NCBI RefSeq assembly: GCF_002234535.1
Contig: NZ_CP022521.1
Location: 2,418,001 to 2,482,000, forward strand
DNA from: Actinoalloteichus hoggarensis
GTDB taxonomy: Bacteria; Actinomycetota; Actinomycetes; Mycobacteriales; Pseudonocardiaceae
Length of the DNA stretch: 64,000 nt
Direction of reading: 5' to 3'
The first letter of the stretch is position 1; every line of letters begins with the position of its first letter. Below the pieces are notes generated by a model, which saw only the letters and a list, made by a program, of their open reading frames with translations, was not told the DNA's origin and ran no database searches. A program made the translations under genes and the position numbers. Shown in pieces: positions 20,125 to 28,647 of this stretch.

Positions 20125-20562
20125 ATGTCGTTCGTCATGACCATCGAGGAGCGCGAGGCCTTCCTGGCCGGAGTTCACGTCGGGGTGCTCGCGGTGGGCA
20201 GGGACGGTCGTGCCCCGCTGGCGGTCCCCGTCTGGTACTCCTACGAGCCAGGGGGCGAGGTCCTGATCTGGATGGAGCGCGGCTCGGTGAAGGACAAGGC
20301 CATTCGCGCGGCGGGCCGGTTCAGTCTGGCCGTCCAGACCGAGACCGCGCCGTACAAGTACGTGACGGCCGAAGGTCCGCTCGTGGCCAACGACGAGATG
20401 CCCACCCGTGAGCAGGCCGACGCGATCGCGCGGCGGTATCTGCCCGCCGATGAGGTGGCAGGCTACGTGGACGCCGCGCTGAACGAGCGGACGATCCTGG
20501 TGCGGATGCGGCCGGAGAAGTGGCTGAGCAACGATCAAGGCAAGACCGAGGACGCGGGATAG
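20125..20562 (+). CDS. PPOX/split-barrel flavin or F420 oxidoreductase-like protein
   Basis: A 145-residue single-domain protein of the pyridoxamine 5'-phosphate oxidase-like split barrel. Recognisable are the opening MTIEEREAFLAGVHVGVLAV, the strand RAPLAVPVWYSYEPGGEVLI, and MERGSVKDKAIRAAGRFSLAV, the region that contacts cofactor phosphate. Actinomycete members often use F420 or bind haem; the cofactor is not readable here. ATG 20125 has AAAGGAG at 20111-20117. It follows serS by 220 bp on the same strand, with no evident functional link. Confidence 0.82.
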   Translation: MSFVMTIEEREAFLAGVHVGVLAVGRDGRAPLAVPVWYSYEPGGEVLIWMERGSVKDKAIRAAGRFSLAVQTETAPYKYVTAEGPLVANDEMPTREQADAIARRYLPADEVAGYVDAALNERTILVRMRPEKWLSNDQGKTEDAG

Positions 20563-20818
20563 GCGTCGCTGCGGATCGACCGGATCGGACCGGCGGCGGC
20601 GATGCGGTGCACGCGACGTGCGGAGCGGCGGTGTCTCAGCCGTGATGTCGGCGCGAGACGGCGATGGTTCGAGCCCGCTGCTCGATGCCCTCGGCGTGAG
20701 CGGCCGCGGGCGTACGGGACCGGAGGGGAGTCGCAGGCGCGACGGCGGGCCGTGCCTGCGGCGGTGCGGCCCGCGACGCGCGACGGCGTCCGGTACTGCC
20801 TCGGTCGGGCGCGGCGGG

Positions 20819-22021
20819 TCAGCGCTCGGCCTGGCCGTGCCAGGACTCGACGAGTTCTCGGCTGGTGGGACCGTCAGCCGAGGTCAGGTTCGTGTCCGGC
20901 GTGCTCCAGCGGATTCCGGGCGCCGGGTTCGGGTAGTACATCACCGCCGTCACGCGGAAGCCTGCCTCGGCGAGGCCGCGCTGCTGGTCGCGGTGCCGCA
21001 GGAACTCGCCGAACTGCTGGGTCGCCCTGCTCATGGTGGTGTCCCGCTCACCGCCGTTGATCGCGACCAGGGGATATTCGACGCGCGGGTTGGCACCGCC
21101 GGGCATGTAGCCCGCGATCGGGGTCTTGGGGGCCGGGTCGCCGTCCAGCCCCAGGTTGCGACGGTAGAGGTCGACCTCGGTGACCGGTACGGCATGGAAA
21201 CCCTCGAGACCGGGATCGGACGTCCGCCCCAGCGTGGTCAGCGCCTCCCTGGTGGTCGCGGGGACCTCGAGCGGCTCGTTGCTCCACAGACTGCCCAGCG
21301 TGTCCTGCGCGCCCTGCTCCGCGAGCGCCTCCGAGGTCATCGGCCCGGTGGCGTCGGCGGGCGCCAGCAGCCCTTCCAGGGCCAGCCCGCTCGCGGGGTT
21401 CGTCGCCGGGTCGGGCAGCACCAGCAGGAAGCGGCCCCAGTCGGCCTGCTCGAAGCGGCTCCATCCCGCGGGCTCGGCGACCAGCGAGGGGATCTCCGAC
21501 CAGCTCACTCCGCCGTGCAGTCGCACGGCATGGGCGGCCGACTCGGACATCCCGAGCAGGACGGGACTCGTGGCCAGCACGAGCGGCTGGGAGCCGATCA
21601 GCTCGCCGCGCTGTTCGGAGAGCCGTTGGACCCAGCGCAGTGAATCGGGCACCCAGGCGTCGGGGCGAGGGCCGTTCTCCGTCTCGTCCCATTCCCCGAT
21701 GAGCCCGGCGAGCACGTCGGCGGAGCGATGCGTGGTCACCTCGACGCGGATGCAGTGGTCCTGCACGACAGGCCGCGTCGCGCTCCATTCCTGCGCCGAC
21801 TCGATGAGCGGGGCGGCCATCGCGTCCTCGGCGGCGATCCGCAGGGTGTGGTCGCCCTGCGGACAGCTCGCCGCCTCGGCGTCGGCACGCCGGTCGACCA
21901 TCGCACCCAGGGAGGACCAGCCGACGTATCCGAGTGTCGAGATCAGGAGAACCGCGATGACCGCGAGGGGCCATCCGGCCACTCGACGGAGTCTGACTCC
22001 CGAGTCACGATGTCGAGCCAT
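20819..22021 (-). CDS. Membrane-anchored solute-binding-like protein, orphan
   Basis: A 400-residue protein with a single N-terminal signal anchor (WPLAVIAVLLISTLGYVGWS, about residues 14-33) and a long extracytoplasmic part. It has the two-lobed solute-binding pattern: HTLRIAAEDAMAAPLIESAQ, then DVLAGLIGEWDETENGPRPDAW and VLLGMSESAAHAV. No lipobox. In many actinomycetes this domain is fused to a C-terminal von Willebrand A domain; here the chain ends without one, and no ABC permease or ATPase is adjacent. ATG 22021 has AAGGGAG just upstream on the minus strand; a GTG at 22036 is a longer option. Confidence 0.7.
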   Translation of the reverse strand: MARHRDSGVRLRRVAGWPLAVIAVLLISTLGYVGWSSLGAMVDRRADAEAASCPQGDHTLRIAAEDAMAAPLIESAQEWSATRPVVQDHCIRVEVTTHRSADVLAGLIGEWDETENGPRPDAWVPDSLRWVQRLSEQRGELIGSQPLVLATSPVLLGMSESAAHAVRLHGGVSWSEIPSLVAEPAGWSRFEQADWGRFLLVLPDPATNPASGLALEGLLAPADATGPMTSEALAEQGAQDTLGSLWSNEPLEVPATTREALTTLGRTSDPGLEGFHAVPVTEVDLYRRNLGLDGDPAPKTPIAGYMPGGANPRVEYPLVAINGGERDTTMSRATQQFGEFLRHRDQQRGLAEAGFRVTAVMYYPNPAPGIRWSTPDTNLTSADGPTSRELVESWHGQAER

Positions 22022-22251
22022 CCGGCTCCCTTTCACGCAGAAGAGCGAAACTTGTCTTCGCTAAGTAACGAGAACGGACAGGTCGGAGCGGGGACCCGTC
22101 CCACTTGGCCGAAAGCTACGCTAACAGGTGAAGGATTCCGGTCAAGATCCTTACGGGCGGTGTTCCCGCTCTCCGGCGTGTCAGCCACGCCCTCGCGGCG
22201 GCGGCCGGTCCCCGGCGGGACCGGGTACCGCGACGCATCGCGACCAGATGC

Positions 22252-22288
22252 GGTGAGGGGGCGCCCGGATACCGGGCACCCCCTCACC
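22252..22288 (-). terminator. Terminator stem-loop of the CNNM operon
   Basis: Inverted repeat with arms at 22252-22268 and 22272-22288 and a three-base loop. The 17-bp stem has one mismatch. It begins 26 bp beyond the stop of the CNNM pair on the minus strand and precedes the minus-strand solute-binding gene, so it most likely ends the CNNM transcript. Confidence 0.8.
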
Positions 22289-22313
22289 TGTCGTGCTCCG
22301 AGAGCCTGGGCGG

Positions 22314-23375
22314 TCAGTTCGCCGGGCGCGGAACCGCCCGGACGTGAGTGCCGTCGCGCACGGTGCCGACGTACTCCTCCACCAGGTCCTCCAACGCCAC
22401 GACGCCCAGCACCTCGCCCTCGGGGCTCACCGCCGCCGCCAGATGGCTGTGCGTCCGCCGCAGCGCCGTCAACGCCTCGCCCAACCGCAGGTTCGCGGGC
22501 AGCTCGGGAAGGCTGCGGACGCGGCCCGAGGTCACCGGCGCTGCACGATCGGCGTCGGCCTGCTCCAGCACGTCCTTGACGTGCAGGTATCCGACCAGTC
22601 GACCATCGCGGGCCTGCACCGGGAACCGAGAGAACCCGGTGCTGGTGACCGCCTGCTCCACGTCGCCGACGCTCGGGTGCTCCGGAATGGTGGTCAGTTC
22701 CGCCACCGGGACCAGGACGTCGCCCACGGTCCGCTCGGCCGAGGACAGCGTCTTGGTCAGCCTCCGGTGCTCGGAGTCCTCCAGGAGGCCCTCCCGCCGG
22801 GACTCCGCGAACAGGCTCGTCATCTCCTGCGCGGTGTAGGCGGAGGCGAGTTCATCCTTCGGCTCGACCTTCATCAAGCGCAGGATTCCGTTCGCCGCGA
22901 TGTTGAACGTCCCGATCAAGGGCCGGGTGATCCGCACGAAGCCCACGTGCGCGGGGACCAGCCACATCGCCATCTTCTCGGGAGCCGCGATCGCGAGGTT
23001 CTTCGGCACCATCTCACCCAGCATGATGTGCAGAAGGTTGATCAATGACAACGCGATCACGAAGGCGATCGGATGCAGCAGCACCTCGGGCACGCCGAGG
23101 GGGTCGAGCACCCGTTCCAGCTGATGAGCCACGGCAGGCTCGCCGAGCGCACCCAGACCCACGGTGCACATGGTGATGCCCAGCTGAGCCCCCGCCAGCA
23201 TCAGCGAGATCTCCTTGCCCGCCTTCATCACCGTCTTCGCCCGCTTGTGTCCCTGTTCGGCCAGGCTCTCCAGCCGGTCGCGGCGGGAGGACAGCAGGGC
23301 GAACTCGGCACCCACGAAGAAGAAGTTCAACACCAGCAGCAGCACCGCGACGAGCACGGCTGTTCCGTCACTCAT
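22314..23375 (-). CDS. CNNM/CorB-type membrane protein with CBS pair (short form)
   Basis: A 353-residue member of the DUF21-CBS family (CNNM/CorB), linked to magnesium or other cation homeostasis. Four hydrophobic segments fill residues 1-150 (AVLVAVLLLVLNFFFVGAEF, the conserved GAQLGITMCTVGLGALGEP, MLGEMVPKNLAI), followed by two CBS motifs (VLVPVAELTTIPEH; GEVLGVVALEDLVEEYVGTV). The C-terminal CorC/HlyC domain is absent, as in Rv1841c. Its start overlaps the stop of the longer paralogue upstream by 4 bases (ATGA), so the two are co-translated. Confidence 0.9.
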   Translation of the reverse strand: MSDGTAVLVAVLLLVLNFFFVGAEFALLSSRRDRLESLAEQGHKRAKTVMKAGKEISLMLAGAQLGITMCTVGLGALGEPAVAHQLERVLDPLGVPEVLLHPIAFVIALSLINLLHIMLGEMVPKNLAIAAPEKMAMWLVPAHVGFVRITRPLIGTFNIAANGILRLMKVEPKDELASAYTAQEMTSLFAESRREGLLEDSEHRRLTKTLSSAERTVGDVLVPVAELTTIPEHPSVGDVEQAVTSTGFSRFPVQARDGRLVGYLHVKDVLEQADADRAAPVTSGRVRSLPELPANLRLGEALTALRRTHSHLAAAVSPEGEVLGVVALEDLVEEYVGTVRDGTHVRAVPRPAN

Positions 23376-24778
23376 CGGACACCCCTCTCACCGTCGTCCG
23401 CCGTGGCATGCGCGACGTCGGCGCGCACGGCCGTCCGGTCCTCGCCGACGTCCTCGGAGTCGCCTGCCTCGGCGACCCTGGCGACACGGAGCTCGGCGAT
23501 CCGCCTGCGATCCATCCGCAGCACGGTCAGCAGCCAGCCGTCCAGCCGCACCTCGTCGGCGACGTCGGGAATCCGACCGAGGCGATCGAGCACGAAGCCG
23601 GCGAGCGTGTCGTAGTCGCCCTCCGGGATCTGCAGACCGGTGGCCTCGGCGAGCTCGTCGTCCCGAAGCAGCCCGGAGGCCACCCACGTCTGCTCGCCCA
23701 TCGGGCGGATAGGGGAGATCTCCCGCCGATCGTGCTCGTCGCGCACGTCGCCGATGATCTCCTCGATGACGTCCTCGAAGCTGACCAGTCCGGCCGTTCC
23801 GCCGTACTCGTCGACCACGAGCGCGAGCTGAAGCCCGGAGCCCCGCAGCCGATCGAGGAGCGCGTCGCCTTCGAGAGAGTCGGGCACGCTCGGCACGGGC
23901 CTGGCCAGCGAGGAGACGAGCGTCGCCGCTCGCGCGGCGGACGGCAGGGTGAACGCCTGCTTGACGTGCACCACGCCGCGCACGTCGTCGAGGTCGCCGC
24001 CGTGAACCGGGAATCGGGAGAAGCCGGTCCGGTGAGCGATCTCCAACAGGTCCACCGCCGTCGACTCGGCCGTGAGCGCGGCGATGCGCACCCTCGGCGT
24101 CATCAGCTCGCCCGCCGTGCGGTCGCCGAATCGCAACGACCGGTCCAGCAGACTGGCGGTGCCCGCGTCCATGGTGCCCTGCTCGGCGCTGGAGCGGACC
24201 ATGGAGCCCAGCTCTTCGGGGGAGCGTGCCGAGCGCAACTCGTCCGCGGGCTCGACGCCGAGCCTGCGGACCAGTGCGTTCGCTCCGTTGTTGGCGACGT
24301 TGATCACCCAGCGGAAGATGCGGGTGAACCACGAGTAGATGCCGGTCACCGCCCGAGCGGTCTCCAACGGCCTGGCGATGGCCAGGTTCTTGGGCACCAG
24401 CTCGCCGAAGAGCATCGAGAGGGAGGTGGCCATGATCAGCGCCAGTGCGACGGAGGCGCCCGTCGCGACCGACGAGGGGAGCCCCAGACCGCTCAGCAGC
24501 GGATCGATGAGATCGCCGATCGCGGGCTGCGCGAGGAAACCGGTGGTGACCGTGGTGAGGGTGATGCCGAGTTGAGCGCCTGAAAGCTGGAACGACAGGG
24601 TCTTGTGCGCCTGCTGGACCAGCTTCGCCCGTTTGTCGCCGACCTCGGCGACATGGGCGTCGATGGTGCTCCGCTCCAGCGACGTGAGCGCGAACTCGGC
24701 GGCGACGCAGATGAAGGTGCCTGCGGTGAGCAGGGCGACCGTGGACAACAGCAGGATGTTGATCAGAATCTCGTTCAC
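23372..24778 (-). CDS. CNNM/CorB-type membrane protein with CBS pair and CorC domain (long form)
   Basis: The 468-residue partner of the shorter gene: DUF21 membrane domain (FICVAAEFALTSLERSTIDA, SGAQLGITLTTVTTGFLAQP, LFGELVPKNLAIARP), CBS pair (ELMTPRVRIAALTAESTAVD; LALVVDEYGGTAGLVSFEDV), and a C-terminal CorC/HlyC domain (EGDYDTLAGFVLDRLGRIPD). This matches Rv1842c. GTG 24778 is chosen because the hydrophobic first helix begins directly after it; there is only a modest AAGGG upstream. As first gene of the pair it probably carries the operon promoter. The two chains probably form a heteromeric transporter or channel regulator (inference). Confidence 0.9.
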   Translation of the reverse strand: MNEILINILLLSTVALLTAGTFICVAAEFALTSLERSTIDAHVAEVGDKRAKLVQQAHKTLSFQLSGAQLGITLTTVTTGFLAQPAIGDLIDPLLSGLGLPSSVATGASVALALIMATSLSMLFGELVPKNLAIARPLETARAVTGIYSWFTRIFRWVINVANNGANALVRRLGVEPADELRSARSPEELGSMVRSSAEQGTMDAGTASLLDRSLRFGDRTAGELMTPRVRIAALTAESTAVDLLEIAHRTGFSRFPVHGGDLDDVRGVVHVKQAFTLPSAARAATLVSSLARPVPSVPDSLEGDALLDRLRGSGLQLALVVDEYGGTAGLVSFEDVIEEIIGDVRDEHDRREISPIRPMGEQTWVASGLLRDDELAEATGLQIPEGDYDTLAGFVLDRLGRIPDVADEVRLDGWLLTVLRMDRRRIAELRVARVAEAGDSEDVGEDRTAVRADVAHATADDGERGVR

Positions 24779-25150
24779 CGGGCGCACCCTTGCGGGGCAC
24801 ACGGGACGATATGGCAGCCGGGATCTTCGCCCGGCTCGCTACTGCTGCCGGGTGACTCCGCCTTCTGCACGGAAGTCTTCACTCCTTTTTCACCTAGGCC
24901 GACGTTCCCGCCGTTCGCGCCCGAGGTGTCGGCACGCGGCACGTCGAGGTTCGTCGGGAATCGGAAGGCTCATTGTAGGGCTTGGGCGGTCGGACGCAGC
25001 GCCGAACGGCCTAGTCATGGGCGGGCAAGTGGGCTAAAGACCCGAGCGGCGTGGTTCGCGATCGCGTGTGTCCTCCCGGCGCAAGCCGCCGTTCGGCGTA
25101 ATGTCGGACCTCGATTGTGGCGGGTGGTGGTCGAGGGGCGGAGGGGCGGC
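24779..25150. other. Divergent intergenic region between the CNNM operon and the peptide transporter
   Basis: About 370 bp that must hold promoters for both directions. A locally AT-richer patch (around 24880-24900, with a run of six T) is visible, but no consensus -35/-10 pair could be assigned with confidence. Confidence 0.45.
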
Positions 25151-26623
25151 GTGACCCGGAACGGACCCATCGAGCCGGAGCAGCGGGGCTTCTTCGGCCA
25201 CCCTCGCGGTCTCGCGACGCTCTTCTTCACCGAGATGTGGGAGCGGTTCTCCTACTATGGGATGCGGGCGATCCTCGCCTTCTACCTGTACCGATCGGTC
25301 ACCGAGGGCGGCCTCGGCGTCGACCAGACCACCGCGTTGGCGCTGGTGGCGGCCTACGGATCCGCCGTCTACATGGCGAGCGTCGTCGGAGCCTGGGTGG
25401 CGGACCGCCTCCTGGGCACCCAGCGGTCCGTCCTCTACGGCGGCATCGTCATCATGCTCGGCCACATCGTGCTCGCCCTGGTCCCGGGCCTCGAGGGCGT
25501 CGGGCTCGGCCTGAGCCTGATCATCGTCGGCACCGGCCTGCTGAAGTCCAACGTCTCCGCGATCGTCGGAACCCTCTACGGGCCGGCCGACGAACGGCGC
25601 GACGCCGGGTTCTCGATCTTCTACATGGGCATCAACCTGGGCAGCTTCCTCGCTCCGCTGCTCACGTCGCTGGCGGCCGAGCGGGTCGACTTCCACCTGG
25701 GCTTCGGGCTGGCCGCCATCGGCATGGCGATCGGGCTGCTGCAGTACGTGCTGGGCAGACGGCATCTCGGCGAGGAGGGACGGCGGCCGACCAACCCGAT
25801 CTCGCCCGCCGATCGGCGCGGACTGCTGCTCCGGGTGGGACCGCCCGCCGCGCTGGCACTCCTCGTCGTGCTGGTGATCCTGCTCACCGGGCGTTTCACC
25901 ATGACCGGGCTCGTCAACGTGCTGAGTCTGGTCTCGGTGCTGCTCCCGATCGTCTACTTCACGGTGATCCTGCGCAGTCGCATCACCCGCGTCGAGCGGG
26001 ATCGCGTGCTCGCGTTCATCCCGCTCTTCCTCACCAGCGTGGTCTTCTGGATGCTCTTCGAGCAGCAGGCCACGGTGATCGCCGCCTTCGCCGACACCCG
26101 GGTGAACCTGTCCCTGGGCGGCTTCGACATCCCGCCGGGCTGGTTCCAGTCGGTGAATCCGGTGACGATCATCCTGCTCGCCCCCGTGTTCGCCGCGCTG
26201 TGGACCCGGTTGGGCGATCGGCAGCCGGGCACCCCGCGCAAATTCGCGGGCGGCGTCGTCTTCGTCGGACTCTCGTTCCTGGTCATGATGGTGGCGAGCA
26301 CCACGGGGACCGGCGCCGAGGTCGCCCCGCTCTGGCCCGTGCTCGCGCTGGTCGTGATGACCTGTGGCGAGCTGATGCTCTCGCCGGTGGGTCTGTCGGT
26401 CAGCACCAAGCTCGCGCCCGCCGCGTTCTCCGCGCAGATGGTCGGCCTGTTCTTCCTCTCCATCGCGGCGGGCTCCGGCATCGGCGCCCAGGTCGTCGGG
26501 CTCTACTCGCCGGACGCCGAGGTGCTGTACTTCGGCGTCCTCGGCGCGCTGGCCGTGCTGCTCGGCGTCCTGCTGGCCGTCAGCACGCCGATCATCCGCA
26601 GACTGATGCGCGGCGTGCGGTGA
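25151..26623 (+). CDS. Proton-dependent oligopeptide transporter (POT/PTR2 family)
   Basis: Imports di- and tripeptides in exchange for the proton gradient. About 490 residues with 12-14 hydrophobic segments. Family signatures are the first-helix ExxERFSYYG motif (EMWERFSYYGMRAILAFYL) and the PTR2 pattern FSIFYMGINLGSFLAPLL near residue 155. Motif FWMLFEQQ in the second half is also typical. GTG 25151 follows GGAGGGG; a longer frame to 24605 lacks coding character before this point. Transcribed alone, divergent from the CNNM pair. Confidence 0.92.
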   Translation: MTRNGPIEPEQRGFFGHPRGLATLFFTEMWERFSYYGMRAILAFYLYRSVTEGGLGVDQTTALALVAAYGSAVYMASVVGAWVADRLLGTQRSVLYGGIVIMLGHIVLALVPGLEGVGLGLSLIIVGTGLLKSNVSAIVGTLYGPADERRDAGFSIFYMGINLGSFLAPLLTSLAAERVDFHLGFGLAAIGMAIGLLQYVLGRRHLGEEGRRPTNPISPADRRGLLLRVGPPAALALLVVLVILLTGRFTMTGLVNVLSLVSVLLPIVYFTVILRSRITRVERDRVLAFIPLFLTSVVFWMLFEQQATVIAAFADTRVNLSLGGFDIPPGWFQSVNPVTIILLAPVFAALWTRLGDRQPGTPRKFAGGVVFVGLSFLVMMVASTTGTGAEVAPLWPVLALVVMTCGELMLSPVGLSVSTKLAPAAFSAQMVGLFFLSIAAGSGIGAQVVGLYSPDAEVLYFGVLGALAVLLGVLLAVSTPIIRRLMRGVR

Positions 26624-26660
26624 TCCGGCGTGCGGTGATCCGGTGGCGGCTCGCGTCGAA

Positions 26661-27257
26661 TCACTCGGCGGCCCGATGCCTGCGGACGGATTCCTCCACC
26701 AGGTCCAGCACCGGCCCCATGGCCTCGGCGGACAGGCCCTTGGCCAGGTGGGACACCAGGCCCTCCAGGACCAGTTCCAGGTAGGCGGTGAGCACGTCGA
26801 CCTCGACGTCGTCGCGCAGTTTGCCCGCCGCGTGCTGGCGTGCCAGTCGGGCCCGCGTCGCCGAGGTCAGCTCCTGAGACCGCTCCGCCCAGCGGGCCCT
26901 GAACTCGGGGTCGGTGCGCAGCCGACGGGAGACCTCCAGCCGGGTCCCGAGCCAGTAGGCCGGATGATCGGGCACCTCGGCGCCCGCGGGCACCGCGATG
27001 AGATCCCGCATCACCTGCACCAGGCCCTGTTCGGCCACCACTTCGGCCATCCGGTGGGCGTCGTCCTCGGCCAGCGCCAGGAACAACGACTCCTTGTCCC
27101 GGAAATGGTGGAAGATGGCGCCCCGCGACAGGCCGGTGGCCTCTTCGAGACGCCGGACGGTGGCTCCCTCGTACCCGTGCCGGGTGAAGCACGTCCGCGA
27201 GCCGTCCAGGATCTGGCGGCGGCGGGCATCGAGGTGATCTTGGGTGACGCGCGGCAT
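26661..27257 (-). CDS. acnR: TetR-family aconitase repressor AcnR
   Basis: A 198-residue TetR regulator. The N-terminal HTH, HGYEGATVRRLEEATGLSRG then AIFHHFRDKESLFLALA, is nearly the sequence I know for AcnR of Corynebacterium glutamicum, the repressor of the aconitase gene. The C-terminal region (RLEVSRRLRTDPEFRARWAE) also fits. ATG 27257 (MPRVTQDH) is preferred; GTG 27296, 13 codons upstream, is possible but lies inside a palindrome. Odd point: acnA is 13 kb away, past the egt and oxidase genes, although the two are neighbours in related bacteria. An exact AcnR-type site is present at the acnA promoter. Confidence 0.85.
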   Translation of the reverse strand: MPRVTQDHLDARRRQILDGSRTCFTRHGYEGATVRRLEEATGLSRGAIFHHFRDKESLFLALAEDDAHRMAEVVAEQGLVQVMRDLIAVPAGAEVPDHPAYWLGTRLEVSRRLRTDPEFRARWAERSQELTSATRARLARQHAAGKLRDDVEVDVLTAYLELVLEGLVSHLAKGLSAEAMGPVLDLVEESVRRHRAAE

Positions 27258-27289
27258 GCGGAGATCGTCGCAGTGCTTCCGAGGAAAAT

Positions 27290-27311
27290 CCAACACGTAC
27301 GTACGTCTTGG
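27290..27311. promoter_or_regulatory. TetR-type palindrome between acnR and egtA
   Basis: The core ACGTACGTACGT (27295-27306) is a perfect 12-bp palindrome and is flanked by CCAA (27290-27293) and TTGG (27308-27311), which also pair; only one position is unmatched per arm. It lies 33 bp upstream of the acnR ATG and 89 bp upstream of the egtA ATG, so it could govern either or both. It does not match the AcnR motif found at acnA. Confidence 0.6.
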
Positions 27312-27399
27312 GTGTCCATTGGTACGGACGGGCGATGAATCTGCGTCGCCCCCGGCGCGGGAGTAGCGTCGAGATTCCGGAGCAGGCGAGGAGAGCGCG

Positions 27400-28647
27400 A
27401 TGACGCTGTCACAGAGTCCGCCGTCGGCGAGCGTGGACGCGGCCCGAATTCGTAGTCGCGTGGAGGCGGAAGCCTACGTGGCCTCCGTCTGCTTCAAACA
27501 CGGGCCGCCCGCGTTGGCGGGCGTCGAACTCGAATGGACCGTGCACCACCGCGCCGACCCGCGCCGCCCCGTCGATCCACGGGAGCTGGCCTCGGCGCTC
27601 GGGGCACACGCCCCCGTCACACTGGTACCGGACAGTCCGGGTCTCCCGCTGCCCAGCGGTTCGACGATCACCGTCGAACCGGGCGGCCAGGTCGAGATCT
27701 CCACCCTTCCCCAGCGCAGCCCCCGTCGCCTCGTCGAGATCGTCGACGGTGACCTCGCGCTGCTGACCGACCTCCTCGGCGGCCGGGATCTCCGGCTCGG
27801 AGACCGAGGCATCGATCCGTGGCGTCCCCCCACCCGACTGCTGCGTACCCCGCGCTACGACGCCATGGAGCGGGCTTTCGACCGGATCGGGCCCGGTGGA
27901 AAGACCATGATGTGCAGCACGGCGGGCCTCCAGGTCTGTCTCGACGCGGGGGAGGCCGAGCACGCGACGCTGCGCTGGGCCACGCTCCACGCGCTGGGAC
28001 CGGTGTTCATCGCCGCCTTCGCCAACTCCCGGCAGGTCGAGGGAGCCCGAGGACGATGGGCCTCGGCCCGGATGAGATCGCTGTTCGCCACCGACCCGGT
28101 CCGGGTCCGTCCGGGCCGCCCGGACGCCGACCCGGCTCGTGCCTGGGCCAGGCGGACGCTGGACACCCCGGCGATCTGCGTACGTCGTGCGGGCGGATTC
28201 TGGGACGTCGCGGGCCCCGTGCGCTTCGCCGACTGGATCACCGGAGCCCTGGACCCGCCGCCCAGCCTCGACGACCTCGACTATCACCTCACCACCCTGT
28301 TTCCGCCGGTACGTCCGCGCGGATATCTCGAGGTGCGGTATCTGGACACGCAGCCGGGGCGCGGGTGGATCGTGCCCGCCCTGCTGCTGATCGCGTTGTT
28401 CCACCGCCCGGAGACGGTGCTTCGCGCCGCCGAGCTGGCCGCGCCGGTCGCCCGCCACTGGGTGCCCGCCGCACGGGACGGACTGGCCGACGAGGATCTG
28501 GCGCGAGTGGTCCCGAGACTGCTGGACCTGGGCTGCGCCGCACTGAGCGGGCTCGATCTGCCCGCCGACCTGCTCGCCGAGATCGTCGAGGCCGCCCAGC
28601 GGCGCGCGGTCGGAGCGGTATTCGACCTCGGAGAGGACGAGGCATGA
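27400..28647 (+). CDS. egtA: EgtA, gamma-glutamylcysteine synthetase of ergothioneine synthesis
   Basis: Makes gamma-glutamylcysteine from glutamate and cysteine, the sulfur donor for EgtB. A 415-residue GCS2-type ligase: VELEWTVHH (residues 44-52) with the substrate/metal acidic residue, VEPGGQVEISTLPQRS, MMCSTAGLQVCLDAG and the family's YLEVRYLD motif. ATG 27400 has GAGGAG at 27388-27393. It opens a tight egtABCD operon: its stop overlaps the egtB start (ATGA). A possible -10, TAGCGT (27364-27369), precedes it, with no good -35. Confidence 0.93.
   Translation: MTLSQSPPSASVDAARIRSRVEAEAYVASVCFKHGPPALAGVELEWTVHHRADPRRPVDPRELASALGAHAPVTLVPDSPGLPLPSGSTITVEPGGQVEISTLPQRSPRRLVEIVDGDLALLTDLLGGRDLRLGDRGIDPWRPPTRLLRTPRYDAMERAFDRIGPGGKTMMCSTAGLQVCLDAGEAEHATLRWATLHALGPVFIAAFANSRQVEGARGRWASARMRSLFATDPVRVRPGRPDADPARAWARRTLDTPAICVRRAGGFWDVAGPVRFADWITGALDPPPSLDDLDYHLTTLFPPVRPRGYLEVRYLDTQPGRGWIVPALLLIALFHRPETVLRAAELAAPVARHWVPAARDGLADEDLARVVPRLLDLGCAALSGLDLPADLLAEIVEAAQRRAVGAVFDLGEDEA

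Noticed and set aside
20819-26660. Mobile-element insertion around the serS to transporter region
   Set aside because: No transposase, integrase, terminal repeats or tRNA attachment site could be seen; the accessory genes were placed without a visible vehicle.
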